Source: Bacteroidia bacterium (GTDB taxonomy: Bacteria; Bacteroidota; Bacteroidia; Flavobacteriales; Flavobacteriaceae). Taken from it: DNA of 64,000 nt. The first letter of the stretch is position 1. Each line of letters opens with the position of its first letter. A program made the position numbers and the translations under genes. The notes beneath the pieces were generated by a model. It searched no databases. It saw only the letters and a program-made list of their open reading frames with translations, and was not told the origin of the DNA. The stretch is from contig JAUIFO010000004.1 of NCBI GenBank assembly GCA_030430385.1, forward strand, positions 183,892 through 247,891. Direction: 5' to 3'. Positions 1 through 8,311 of the stretch are shown one piece after another.

Positions 1-561
1 TGTAGCAATTGATTGAATACTACCTTCACTAACGGTTTGAACATAAGTATATGTAATATCTAACAATTGACCATTAGATCTAAACTCATAAGTCGTTAAG
101 ATCTCATCAATATCATTGTCTGGGTTTGTTAAATCGCCTTGAAATACCATATCATTACCATCAACAGAATAGGATCCGTTGCCTTGAGCATCTGTAATGT
201 CATTTGACGACATGTTCGTACTTCCATCACTATAAACGGTAAGGATATTACTTGTTTGATCACCTTCATAGCTGTAACTATTTTCGTCTTCAAAAGTCAA
301 GAAATAATCACATTCCTTATTAGCAATATAAATGTTGATTACATCTGTAGTGCTTTGAGTTGTGGTTTCAATAACAGTATGTGTATAGAGGTAAGACATT
401 TTCCATGTACCTAACAAACTTGGATCTTCTTCTTCGATGATTTCCATTTCTTCTTCTTGATTGTTATCATCAGAATCATCATTATCACAAGTAAAGGCTG
501 TTAGAAATACAAAAACAAGAGATAGAACGCTTAATCGCTTGAAGTAAAAATTTCGTTTCAT
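1..561 (-). CDS. Lipocalin-like lipoprotein, 3' end outside window
   Basis: This is an open frame of 187 codons from an ATG at 561 that runs off the left edge, so the C-terminus is missing. The N-terminus is a lipoprotein signal ending in LTAFTC (Cys25), followed by a run of Asp and Glu of the kind that sends flavobacterial lipoproteins to the cell surface. After the acidic spacer comes LLGTWKMSY, the usual opening of a lipocalin-like strand, then beta-rich, Ser/Thr-rich sequence. It resembles the next gene downstream of position 572 in lipobox, Gly-Thr/Ser-Trp opening and later GxGSYS/GSGTYS strand, so the two are tandem paralogues. The function is unknown; the ligand cannot be read from the sequence. 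Confidence 0.75.
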   Translation of the reverse strand, partial: MKRNFYFKRLSVLSLVFVFLTAFTCDNDDSDDNNQEEEMEIIEEEDPSLLGTWKMSYLYTHTVIETTTQSTTDVINIYIANKECDYFLTFEDENSYSYEGDQTSNILTVYSDGSTNMSSNDITDAQGNGSYSVDGNDMVFQGDLTNPDNDIDEILTTYEFRSNGQLLDITYTYVQTVSEGSIQSIAT

Positions 562-571
562 TCTAAATCAA

Positions 572-1162
572 TTATAAACGTTGCCAAACAGAAGTTGAAA
601 TAGTTTCCGTAGTAGCAGCTACACCGCCTTCATTAGTGTTTTGAACTTCATTTTGATTAAACGTTAGAGTTTGTCCGTCTGCACTTAAGGTATAATTTAC
701 CGATTGTTCGCCTTGAGCGACATCCATTGGCATACCATCAAATGTAAACTCAATGAAAGAGCCATCTACAGTCATCACATTACCACTAGTTGAATACGTT
801 CCAGAACCTTGAACATCTGTATATGAATCGGTATAGGTTGATGTTTCACCATTTACAGTAGTTGACACATCTAACTGATAATCGCCTTCAACAGTATAGT
901 TGGATTCAGAAAAATTCAAAATGTAATCTGATTCATTTATCGCTACAGAAAATTCAGAAGTAAAGTTAATCCCTTGAAAGTCTGTAGTCGATGTAATATC
1001 GGCATTCATTTCTAATAAAACCCAAGAACCAACAAGATCAGGATTTGAATCACCAACAATTGGATTCTCGTCATTAGCAAACTCTCCTTCGAGGGCTTCA
1101 TTTTCACAAGTGAATGCAGTTAATAATATAAATAATGTAAATAAGTAACTTAACTTCTTCAT
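572..1162 (-). CDS. Lipocalin-like lipoprotein, paralogue of neighbour
   Basis: This 196-residue protein has a lipoprotein signal with LTAFTC (Cys19) and acidic residues just after it. The sequence LVGSWVLLEM near residue 44 and the later GSGTYSTSGNVMTV strand fit a lipocalin-like beta-barrel lipoprotein. It lies only 10 bp upstream of the partial paralogue and probably shares its mRNA, driven by the promoter box at 1185-1192. It ends in Val-Trp-Gln-Arg-Leu, a common C-terminal style for these proteins. The role is unknown. Family assignment rests on the signal, the strand pattern and similarity to the neighbour. Confidence 0.8.
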   Translation of the reverse strand: MKKLSYLFTLFILLTAFTCENEALEGEFANDENPIVGDSNPDLVGSWVLLEMNADITSTTDFQGINFTSEFSVAINESDYILNFSESNYTVEGDYQLDVSTTVNGETSTYTDSYTDVQGSGTYSTSGNVMTVDGSFIEFTFDGMPMDVAQGEQSVNYTLSADGQTLTFNQNEVQNTNEGGVAATTETISTSVWQRL

Positions 1163-1184
1163 AAGATAATTGATTTGTGTATCA

Positions 1185-1192
1185 CAAACATA
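1185..1192 (-). promoter_or_regulatory. -7 promoter box of lipoprotein pair
   Basis: On the minus strand this reads TATGTTTG, an exact match to the Bacteroidetes -7 element TAnnTTTG. Its last G is 23 nt upstream of the ATG at 1162, the same distance as at many other genes in this window. Confidence 0.5.
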
Positions 1193-1202
1193 GCATTTTT
1201 AA

Positions 1203-2543
1203 TTAGTTTTCTGAATTTTCTTTAGGTACTCTATACAATAAAATGATGCCTATAAGAAAGAATACAAAAAGAAATAAAATGGCATATCGCATTGAGCTTA
1301 CTTGATCAACTATTGCAAAAATGCCCATTCCTATTACAATTCCTATTTTTTCAGCGACATCAAAAAAACTGAAATATGAGGTTGTATCTTCTGTTTCAGG
1401 CAAAAATTTAGAATACGTAGATCTTGCTAACGCTTGAATTCCTCCCATTACCAAACCAACAAAAGCTGCTGTAACATAAAACTCAAAGGGTTCTGTCATA
1501 AAAAAAGCCACCACACATAAAGACATCCAAATAAAATTGATGACAATTAGTGTTTTAATATTGCCGTATTTCGAAGATGCCCTGGATGTTAACACAGCTC
1601 CAATAATAGCTAATAATTGAATGATTAAAATACTCACTATTAATCCAAATGTTTTCTGGCTATCAGTTTCCCAAGCAATTTCTCTTTCTCCAAAATACAC
1701 AGCCATAAGCATAATGGTTTGTACAGCCATACTAAACACAAAAAAGGCAACGAGATAACGTTTGAGACGTAAATCGAGCTTTAATTCATTCCAAACCTGT
1801 TTCAGTTCTTTTAGTCCGTTAAACACAACTGCCTTGGTAATTTTATGTCCGCTAGAAACACCTTTAGGTAACCAATAAAAACTATACTGACTAAAGAGAA
1901 TCCACCAAAGACCAACAGTAATAAACGAAATTTTCATAGCTTCAAAAGATGCTGCATCTTTACTTTCTTGAGTTGTACCAATATCAAATCCAAACCATTC
2001 AGGATACATGACCATAGCAAGATTCAGTACTAACAACAAAACACTGCCTACGTAACCCATACTAAAGCCTTTAGCACTTATGCTGTCTTGTTGTTCTGGG
2101 TAAGCTATATCTGGCAAATAAGAATTATAGAATACCAAACTTCCCCAATATCCTATGAGTCCCATAAAGTAAAACAGAATACTCCAATGAATCATTTCTG
2201 GAGAGACATCAAAAAAATAGAGTCCAATACATCCTAATCCACCAACATAGCAGAAGAATTTCATAAAATTCTTTTTGTTTCCTACATAATCGGCTATACC
2301 TGATAAAATTGGCGAAGAAAATGCAACTACCAAAAATGTAAACGCAGTAACCACCTCAATCAAGACGGTTTGCTTAAATTCTAATCCGAATGCAGGAACT
2401 AATTCGTCTTTCGATGAAAATAATGCCGCATAAAATATTGGAAAAATGGATGAGGCAATTGTTAAGGTATATACCGAATTTGCCCAATCGTAAAACGCCC
2501 AAGCATTTAAGAGTTTAGAGCTACCTTTTTGAAGTTGTTTCAT
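1203..2543 (-). CDS. Atg22-like MFS transporter
   Basis: From the ATG at 2543 this encodes 446 residues with about twelve hydrophobic segments. The opening LLNAWAFYDWANSVYTL is the signature of the Atg22/UMF1 branch of the major facilitator superfamily, proteins related to the yeast vacuolar amino-acid exporter. The bacterial substrate is unknown. The frame is open up to a GTG at 2612, but that extension would overlap the upstream peptidase gene and run through its terminator hairpin (2544-2570), so the ATG directly after the terminator T-tract is the better start. It lies in the inner membrane and faces the same way as the M48 gene. Confidence 0.85.
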   Translation of the reverse strand: MKQLQKGSSKLLNAWAFYDWANSVYTLTIASSIFPIFYAALFSSKDELVPAFGLEFKQTVLIEVVTAFTFLVVAFSSPILSGIADYVGNKKNFMKFFCYVGGLGCIGLYFFDVSPEMIHWSILFYFMGLIGYWGSLVFYNSYLPDIAYPEQQDSISAKGFSMGYVGSVLLLVLNLAMVMYPEWFGFDIGTTQESKDAASFEAMKISFITVGLWWILFSQYSFYWLPKGVSSGHKITKAVVFNGLKELKQVWNELKLDLRLKRYLVAFFVFSMAVQTIMLMAVYFGEREIAWETDSQKTFGLIVSILIIQLLAIIGAVLTSRASSKYGNIKTLIVINFIWMSLCVVAFFMTEPFEFYVTAAFVGLVMGGIQALARSTYSKFLPETEDTTSYFSFFDVAEKIGIVIGMGIFAIVDQVSSMRYAILFLFVFFLIGIILLYRVPKENSEN

Positions 2544-2570
2544 AAAAAAAGCTGCTTTTAAGTAAGCAGC
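2544..2570 (-). terminator. Intrinsic terminator after M48 peptidase gene
   Basis: The minus strand forms a perfect 7-bp stem (GCTGCTT with AAGCAGC, 2551-2570) followed by seven T. The last T touches the ATG of the transporter gene at 2543. Confidence 0.75.
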
Positions 2571-2601
2571 TTCTAAAATACTATTTTTTTGTGAACTATA
2601 C

Positions 2602-3432
2602 TTAAAATTCACCTAAGGGTCTAAACGATGTAATTCCAAACTTTTTAGCTTCAGCCTTAGCACCTGGAGCCCAACTTTGTAAGTTAGAAATACGCGTATC
2701 ATTTGATGGATGCGTACTCAAAAACTCAGGTGGTGCTTGTCCTCCACTATTAGCTTTCATACGCTTCCAAAGTTCGGCAGCTTCATCAGGATTGTAACCA
2801 GCAACTGCCATTAGTGTTAATCCGATTTCATCAGCTTGTGTTTCATGACTTCTACTAAAAGGCAACATTCCTAACACATTAGAACCAATACCATAGGACT
2901 GATTAAAAATACCTCGTGTTTGGTCATCTTTTATAGCAATATTACCAGCTACAGCTAAACCCTGCTGAATATAAGCAGCACTCATACGTTGCTGACCATG
3001 ATTTGCCAATGCATGCGCTACTTCGTGGCCCATAATTGCAGCAATCCCAGTTTCATTTTGCGCAATTGGTAAAATTCCAGTATAGAATACAATTTTACCA
3101 CCAGGCATACACCACGCATTTACAGTTTTATCGTCAACTAAATTATATTCCCATTTGTAATCATCTAGATAGCCTTGATGACCATTTGCATTCAACCAAC
3201 GCTCTGCTGCTACAGCAATTCTTTGTCCAACACGTTTTATCATATCAGCATCTGAAGTTCCAGTCACCACTTTATTTTCGGTTAAAAATTGATCGTACTG
3301 AGAAAACGCAGCAGGAAATAATTGGTCGTTAGACACAAATGCTAAGGTTTTTTTATTTGTAAAAGGATTTGTAGCACATGATAAGAAAATAAGCAAGGCA
3401 CCACTAGCTACTATAGTGTATTTAAATTTCAT
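2602..3432 (-). CDS. M48 family metalloprotease lipoprotein
   Basis: This is a 276-residue zinc protease of the BepA/LoiP-like M48 group, likely involved in envelope protein quality control. The lipoprotein signal ends in LIFLSC (Cys19), so the protein is membrane-anchored on the periplasmic side. Zinc ligands are in HEVAH (136-140) and the downstream glutamate in SHETQADEIG (Glu197). The family motifs NAWCMPGGKIVFYTG (105-119) and STHPSNDTRI (239-248) are both present. Length and domain content match small Bacteroidota members without a TPR tail. It is a single gene with its own terminator directly downstream. Confidence 0.93.
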   Translation of the reverse strand: MKFKYTIVASGALLIFLSCATNPFTNKKTLAFVSNDQLFPAAFSQYDQFLTENKVVTGTSDADMIKRVGQRIAVAAERWLNANGHQGYLDDYKWEYNLVDDKTVNAWCMPGGKIVFYTGILPIAQNETGIAAIMGHEVAHALANHGQQRMSAAYIQQGLAVAGNIAIKDDQTRGIFNQSYGIGSNVLGMLPFSRSHETQADEIGLTLMAVAGYNPDEAAELWKRMKANSGGQAPPEFLSTHPSNDTRISNLQSWAPGAKAEAKKFGITSFRPLGEF

Positions 3433-3581
3433 CGTTAATGGGTTTTAGTATTATTATATAAAATTACAAAAATCGTTCCGTACTTTTGGACACAACCGCT
3501 TACAAAAAAGTCACTTTTTTCTTTTATCAAGTAAGTTATTACAATAGATGGCGACTTAAATGCTAAAAATACTACTACATT

Positions 3582-4067
3582 ATGAATAGAATCATCCTAT
3601 TATTGACCATAACCTTATTTTATAGTTGCAATAGTGTTGCACAAAAAAAGGACATAAAGAGCAATGAAACATTTGAGGTCACTAAAACTGAAGCCGAATG
3701 GAAACAAGAACTAACTCCTGAGCAATTCTATGTCCTAAGACAAGCTGGAACAGAACGTCCATTTTCTAGTGAATTGAACAAAGAGTATCGTAAAGGTGTT
3801 TTTCATTGTGCTGCGTGTGACACACCTCTTTTTGAAAGTGCACACAAATTTGATTCTGGTACAGGATGGCCAAGTTTCGATCAAGAAATTGAAGGCAATG
3901 TCGCGTTCTCAGTTGATTATGACTTAGGCTACGCAAGAACAGAAGAGCATTGTGCTACTTGTGGAGGCCATTTAGGACATGTATTTAATGATGGTCCGAG
4001 AGCAACTACTGGAAAACGTCATTGTATCAATGGTGTGGCTTTAAAGTTCATTCCTAAAGATCAATAA
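3582..4067 (+). CDS. msrB: Peptide-methionine (R)-S-oxide reductase, lipoprotein
   Basis: MsrB reduces the R-epimer of methionine sulfoxide in oxidised proteins. The 161-residue product carries a lipoprotein-type signal with FYSC (Cys16), so it probably acts in the envelope. The family core is complete: zinc pairs CAAC (76-79) and CATC (124-127), GTGWPSF (93-99), and the catalytic cysteine in RHCIN (Cys148). It stands alone, divergent from the M48 gene and followed by a DUF1572 gene 100 bp away. Electrons would come from a thiol partner not encoded nearby. Confidence 0.95.
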   Translation: MNRIILLLTITLFYSCNSVAQKKDIKSNETFEVTKTEAEWKQELTPEQFYVLRQAGTERPFSSELNKEYRKGVFHCAACDTPLFESAHKFDSGTGWPSFDQEIEGNVAFSVDYDLGYARTEEHCATCGGHLGHVFNDGPRATTGKRHCINGVALKFIPKDQ

Positions 4068-4170
4068 CAAGAGTTCGTAAACTTCGTTATGGCAATATAA
4101 AGACTATCAATAGCAAATTTTAGATTTGAAACATTTATAGTATTACTTTTAAGGTATAAACTTGAACACT

Positions 4171-4725
4171 ATGGAAACATCTTATCTTGAAAGTGTCATT
4201 AAGCAATTTGACTATTACAAAAGTTTAGGTGATAAAACCCTAGAACAATTAAATTTTGGAGAAATACAAAAAGAATTTGTAAAAGATTCTAACTCGATAG
4301 CCATCATTGTTAAGCACATTGCTGGAAATATGTTAAGTCGATGGACTAATTTTCTCACTGAAGATGGTGAAAAAACCTGGAGACATCGCGATAGTGAATT
4401 TATTGATTCGTTTCAGACCAAAGCAGAAGTATTACTGTATTGGAACAAAGGTTGGAATTGTTTGTTTGATGCTATACGACCATTACAAACAAATCAGTTA
4501 GGTGATATCATCTACATTAGAAATCAAGGTCACACCATTACTGAAGCCATCAACAGACAATTGGCGCATTATGCTTATCACGTTGGTCAAATTGTGTTTT
4601 TAGGAAAACTTTTGAAAGGTAATGAATGGGTGTCATTATCGATTCCTAAAGGACAATCTGCTACTTACAATCAAGAAAAATTTAGTAAAGAAAAAGGGCG
4701 TAGACATTTTACAGATGACCTTTAA
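4171..4725 (+). CDS. DUF1572 (DinB-like) protein
   Basis: This 184-residue helical protein has the DUF1572 pattern: IAIIVKHIAGNMLSRW in the first half and QLAHYAYHVGQIVFLGKLL in the second, with His residues placed as in the metal site of the DinB/YfiT fold. No enzymatic role is established for the family. A TTG nine bases upstream also keeps the frame open, but the ATG at 4171 begins the natural METSYLESV start. It is cytoplasmic and has no clear operon partner. Confidence 0.85.
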   Translation: METSYLESVIKQFDYYKSLGDKTLEQLNFGEIQKEFVKDSNSIAIIVKHIAGNMLSRWTNFLTEDGEKTWRHRDSEFIDSFQTKAEVLLYWNKGWNCLFDAIRPLQTNQLGDIIYIRNQGHTITEAINRQLAHYAYHVGQIVFLGKLLKGNEWVSLSIPKGQSATYNQEKFSKEKGRRHFTDDL

Positions 4726-4782
4726 TATTACAATTTGGTTTTGTAACTTCGTATCCTCAAAAATTCAGACAAAAATATTCTC

Positions 4783-6159
4783 ATGAGTAAATATGATGTA
4801 ATCGTACTTGGAAGTGGTCCTGGAGGCTACGTAACTGCAATTAGAGCTTCACAATTAGGCTTTAAAACTGCAATTGTAGAAAAGGAAAGTCTTGGTGGAG
4901 TTTGCCTAAATTGGGGCTGTATTCCAACCAAAGCTTTGTTAAAATCTGCCCAAGTTTTTGAATACCTTAAGCATGCCGAAGATTATGGCTTAAAAGTTAA
5001 AGATGCTGATCACGATTTTGATGCTGTAGTAAAACGCAGTCGTGGTGTTGCTGATGGCATGAGTAAAGGTGTTCAATTTTTAATGAAGAAAAATAAAATT
5101 GACGTTATTGAAGGCTTCGGAAAAGTTAAACCTGGAAAAAAAGTTGAAGTTGACGGGAAAGACTATAGTGCAGATCATATTATCATTGCTACTGGAGCAC
5201 GATCTAGAGAATTACCTAGTTTACCACAAGATGGCAAAAAAGTTATCGGTTATAGAGAAGCGATGACCCTTCCTAAACAACCTAAGAAAATGATCGTTGT
5301 TGGATCTGGAGCCATTGGTGTAGAATTTGCCTACTTCTACAATTCTATGGGAACTGAAGTAACGATTGTTGAATACTTACCAAGTATTGTTCCTGTTGAA
5401 GATGAAGAGGTTTCAAAACAATTGGAGCGTTCATTCAAGAAAAGTGGTATTAAGATTATGACTTCTTCTGAAGTTACCAAAGTAGATACTTCAGGAAAAG
5501 GCGTTAAAGCCACTGTGAAAACTAAAAAAGGTGAAGAAATTCTTGAAGCTGACTTAGTTTTATCTGCTGTCGGAATTAAATCGAATATTGAAAACATTGG
5601 TTTAGAAGATGTTGGTATTGCTGTAGATAGAGATAAAATCTTAGTTAATGATTATTATCAAACCAATATTCCTGGATACTATGCTATTGGAGATGTTACT
5701 CCTGGACAAGCTCTAGCACACGTTGCTTCAGCTGAAGGTATTTTATGTGTTGAAAAAATTGCTGGTCAGCATGTTGAAGCCTTAGACTACGGAAACATTC
5801 CTGGTTGTACGTATTGTTCTCCTGAAATTGCAAGTGTTGGTCTAACTGAAAAGCAAGCCAAAGAGCAAGGCATTGATATCAAAGTTGGTAAATTTCCATT
5901 TTCAGCATCAGGAAAAGCGAGTGCTGGCGGAAACAAAGATGGTTTTGTAAAAGTTATTTTTGATGCCAAATATGGCGAATGGTTAGGCTGCCATATGATT
6001 GGAGCTGGAGTTACAGATATGATTGCTGAAGCTGTGCTCGGACGAAAATTAGAAACTACTGGACATGAAGTCTTAAAAGCTGTGCATCCACATCCAACGA
6101 TGAGTGAAGCTGTTATGGAAGCTGTAGCAGATGCTTACGATGAAGTGATCCATTTGTAA
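4783..6159 (+). CDS. lpdA: Dihydrolipoyl dehydrogenase (E3)
   Basis: This 458-residue flavoprotein reoxidises dihydrolipoamide for 2-oxoacid dehydrogenase complexes and the glycine cleavage system. It has the FAD motif GSGPGG near residue 10, the redox disulfide in CLNWGC (Cys41, Cys46), the NAD motif VVGSGAIGVEF in the middle, and the C-terminal catalytic HPTMSE pair (His437, Glu442). Its length is normal. No E1 or E2 genes are adjacent, so the partner complex cannot be named from context, although gcvT lies in this window. It ends in a strong terminator. Confidence 0.97.
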   Translation: MSKYDVIVLGSGPGGYVTAIRASQLGFKTAIVEKESLGGVCLNWGCIPTKALLKSAQVFEYLKHAEDYGLKVKDADHDFDAVVKRSRGVADGMSKGVQFLMKKNKIDVIEGFGKVKPGKKVEVDGKDYSADHIIIATGARSRELPSLPQDGKKVIGYREAMTLPKQPKKMIVVGSGAIGVEFAYFYNSMGTEVTIVEYLPSIVPVEDEEVSKQLERSFKKSGIKIMTSSEVTKVDTSGKGVKATVKTKKGEEILEADLVLSAVGIKSNIENIGLEDVGIAVDRDKILVNDYYQTNIPGYYAIGDVTPGQALAHVASAEGILCVEKIAGQHVEALDYGNIPGCTYCSPEIASVGLTEKQAKEQGIDIKVGKFPFSASGKASAGGNKDGFVKVIFDAKYGEWLGCHMIGAGVTDMIAEAVLGRKLETTGHEVLKAVHPHPTMSEAVMEAVADAYDEVIHL

Positions 6160-6198
6160 AAAAATAAAGCTTTCCAGATTTATTGGAAACTAGAAAAG

Positions 6199-6235
6199 TC
6201 CTTTATTTCATTCTTCTGAAATAGAGGATTTTTTT
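6199..6235 (+). terminator. Intrinsic terminator after lpdA
   Basis: A 12-bp stem (6199-6210 with 6217-6228, one T-G wobble that suits plus-strand RNA) has a 6-nt loop and is followed by seven T. A short A-run on the other side may also serve the convergent barrel gene. Confidence 0.85.
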
Positions 6236-6270
6236 ATGCGTCACATTAGTTTACAAATCTGAATTAGATC

Positions 6271-6765
6271 TTATAATCGATACCCTATCCCAATAAACAA
6301 CCCATTAGGAGAGATTTCTTCAAAACCGAGTGTATACTTCATGTGTGCATCAACTTTGGGAGTAATATTGTAAGCAGCAGCGATATCTGCTCTGACTTTA
6401 AATTTATTAGAGAAAAAATCAAAAAAATAATTTAAACTCGGTCCTACTAAAACATCAAAGTTTTGAGCAACTTGATACTTTAAGTAAATAGGCGCATTCA
6501 AAAATTTAAAATCGCTTAAACCAATATAAAGCAATTCGGGTTGAAATGACATAAACTCATCAACTTCAATATCGACAAATAATCCGCCATAATATCCTGT
6601 TTCAGAATCAGGATTTTCACCAAAATCATTTTCATCAACATTAAAAAACGTAATATTCAATCCGCCTTTAATTCCGAAGTTAGTACTGTTTTGAGCAAAA
6701 GCTATATTAAATAAAAAGAGAATACCACAAAACGTAAGAAAAGAATGCCCTTGCTTCAACATCAT
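6271..6765 (-). CDS. Small outer-membrane beta-barrel protein
   Basis: This 164-residue protein has a signal peptide ending in IAFAQ and then FGIKGGLNITFFN, the typical first strand of the flavobacterial outer-membrane barrel family (PF13568-like). It ends in FIGIGYRL with a C-terminal aromatic strand. Its start codon overlaps the aroQ stop codon in a TAATG arrangement at 6763-6767, so it is probably translationally coupled to aroQ. The role and any ligand are unknown. Nothing links a barrel to shikimate synthesis, so the pairing may only reflect shared transcription. Confidence 0.8.
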   Translation of the reverse strand: MMLKQGHSFLTFCGILFLFNIAFAQNSTNFGIKGGLNITFFNVDENDFGENPDSETGYYGGLFVDIEVDEFMSFQPELLYIGLSDFKFLNAPIYLKYQVAQNFDVLVGPSLNYFFDFFSNKFKVRADIAAAYNITPKVDAHMKYTLGFEEISPNGLFIGIGYRL

Positions 6766-7196
6766 TAATTCTTTTCAGTATTTAGAAAACTCTGAATAGC
6801 TAACTCATAACTTTGCAGTCCAAACCCTAAAATAACACCTTTTGCATTTGGCGATATAAAGGATTGATGTCTAAATTCTTCACGTGAAAAGGTATTAGAA
6901 ATATGTACTTCAATAACAGGAGACTCAATAGCTTTAACGGCATCTCCTATTCCAACTGACGTATGTGTGTAGGCAGCCGCATTTAAAATAATGCCATCAT
7001 AGCTAAAACCAACTTCTTGAATTTTATCAATAAGCTCACCTTCAATATTAGATTGATAATGTTCTAAGGTCACACTAGGATACTTCTTTGAGATGGAATC
7101 AAAAAAGTCTGTGAATGACAATTCGCCATAAATATTTGTTTCCCGCTTCCCTAGCAAATTAATATTTGGTCCGTTGATGATAATTAACTTCTTCAT
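6765..7196 (-). CDS. aroQ: Type II 3-dehydroquinate dehydratase
   Basis: This enzyme converts 3-dehydroquinate to 3-dehydroshikimate in the shikimate pathway. The 143-residue product has NGPNINLLG (8-16), the catalytic Tyr23 in the mobile loop RETNIYG, NAAAYTHTSVGI (72-83) and the catalytic histidine in EVHISN (His98). The length is standard for the dodecameric type II enzyme. It is followed without a gap by a barrel gene. xerD lies further upstream on the other strand. Confidence 0.96.
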   Translation of the reverse strand: MKKLIIINGPNINLLGKRETNIYGELSFTDFFDSISKKYPSVTLEHYQSNIEGELIDKIQEVGFSYDGIILNAAAYTHTSVGIGDAVKAIESPVIEVHISNTFSREEFRHQSFISPNAKGVILGFGLQSYELAIQSFLNTEKN

Positions 7197-7221
7197 AGGG
7201 TAAAGATATTAAATCTTAGGC

Positions 7222-7249
7222 ATAAAAAAAGGGAAGCTAAACTACCCTT
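7222..7249 (-). terminator. Terminator-like hairpin after gene remnant
   Basis: On the minus strand an 8-bp stem with one internal mismatch (7229-7236 with 7242-7249) is followed by seven T. It shares 20 identical bases (7218-7237) with the terminator at 8254-8273. Confidence 0.55.
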
Positions 7250-7271
7250 AAATTTTATCGTTTATTACGCA

Positions 7272-7436
7272 TTAATCTTCATAATGTGGTTCACCAAGTT
7301 GCTCATAAGAAATCACAGAACATGAACCATTTACAAATTGATTTCCACCATAAACAACATTGTCTTCCTTTAGATATGTCACGGTAAATGCAATACTTGT
7401 ATCTCCTCTAACATAAATTGCAGATAAAACAGTTTA
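7272..7436 (-). pseudogene. C-terminal remnant of a secreted-type protein
   Basis: An open frame of 53 codons ends at a TAA at 7272-7274, has no ATG, and is closed upstream by an in-frame TAA at 7434-7436. The translation (YVRGDTSIAFTVTYLKED near the front, SVISYEQLGEPHYED at the end) has normal amino-acid composition and strand-like hydrophobic alternation, unlike random AT-rich DNA. It sits between the terminator of the barrel gene (7482-7507) and its own terminator-like hairpin. I read it as the 3' end of a deleted gene. The rest of the 7197-7535 gap holds only these hairpins. Confidence 0.45.
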
Positions 7437-7481
7437 AAAGTAAATACTAAAAAAAGCTTATGCACTGGTAGAATAGAGATC

Positions 7482-7507
7482 AAAAAAAAGTCGAAGAAGC
7501 TTCGACT
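7482..7507 (-). terminator. Intrinsic terminator after barrel gene
   Basis: A perfect 8-bp stem AGTCGAAG/CTTCGACT (7489-7496, 7500-7507) has a 3-nt loop and is followed by a run of T on the minus strand. Confidence 0.85.
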
Positions 7508-7535
7508 ATAAGAATTAATCAATTAAGACTTCATA

Positions 7536-8192
7536 TTAATCAAATCTGTAACCCAGTGAGATTTGAAAAACACTATTTTGCGATTTAGAATCTTCAGCAT
7601 CGTCGTCATCTATAATATTCGACAAGCCAAAATTATAGCGTGCTGCGACGTTTAATTTATTATCAAAGGCATAACCCATTCCAACACCTAGGCCCAAATC
7701 AATAGACTTAAAAGAATCGTTTACATTCTGATCAACGGATTCTGTTTCACCATTAAAATTTGCTTCAGCGTCAAAACGTGCAGACACCAAAAAACCAACT
7801 TGAGGACCAGCTTCAAAAGACAGTTGCTCTGTTAAGTAATATTTAGCCAAAATTGGAATGTAGATATAATCAAGCTTCAAAGTTTCTTCAACCTCAATTC
7901 TATTTCCCATATAATAATCGAAGTATTCTCCTCTTCCACCTTGCGACGAATAGATCAACTCTGGTTGCACAGAAAACTTTTCAGAAATCATTAGTTCTAC
8001 TGTAGCTCCAATGTGAAACGAAAGTCTGGGCTCTGTAGTTTCAGCATCACCACTCAAATCAGATAGATTCAAACCCGCTTTAATTCCAAAAATACTCGTT
8101 TTTTCATTTGCATGATCATTATGTTCTTCCTGAGCCATAACTTGGGTTAATGTAAACAGACTTAGTAGTAGAGATGTATAAAAGGTCTTCAT
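7536..8192 (-). CDS. Outer-membrane beta-barrel (porin family) protein
   Basis: This 218-residue protein has a signal peptide ending in VMAQ, a short His/Asp-rich linker (EEHNDHANE) and then FGIKAGLNLSDLSGD, the first strand of the PF13568 barrel family. Repeated amphipathic strands such as FSVQPELIYSSQGG and LDYIYIPILAKYYL follow, and it ends in FQISLGYRFD. It probably forms a small outer-membrane barrel. The acid linker near the C-terminus (DDDDAEDSK) likely lies in an outer loop. No ligand can be proposed. It has its own terminator. Confidence 0.85.
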   Translation of the reverse strand: MKTFYTSLLLSLFTLTQVMAQEEHNDHANEKTSIFGIKAGLNLSDLSGDAETTEPRLSFHIGATVELMISEKFSVQPELIYSSQGGRGEYFDYYMGNRIEVEETLKLDYIYIPILAKYYLTEQLSFEAGPQVGFLVSARFDAEANFNGETESVDQNVNDSFKSIDLGLGVGMGYAFDNKLNVAARYNFGLSNIIDDDDAEDSKSQNSVFQISLGYRFD

Positions 8193-8259
8193 TGAGGTTT
8201 AAGTTTAAAAATGGAATACGAACATAGAGAATCAATTCTTATCATCCAAAAAAAGGCAT

Positions 8260-8292
8260 AAAAAAAGGGAAGCAAAAAGCTTCCCTTTTTTT
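8260..8292 (-). terminator. Terminator between two barrel genes
   Basis: The perfect 7-bp stem GGGAAGC/GCTTCCC (8267-8273, 8279-8285) is flanked by an A-run and a T-run of seven, so it works in either direction. It ends the gene that stops at 8312. Confidence 0.9.
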
Positions 8293-8311
8293 ATATGAGT
8301 GTGTTAACTTA

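Noticed and set aside
3504..3520. Perfect 17-bp palindrome of A6GT-C-ACT6 type
   Set aside because: The loop of one base cannot form a hairpin terminator. It is A/T-run symmetry between divergent genes, with no further support.
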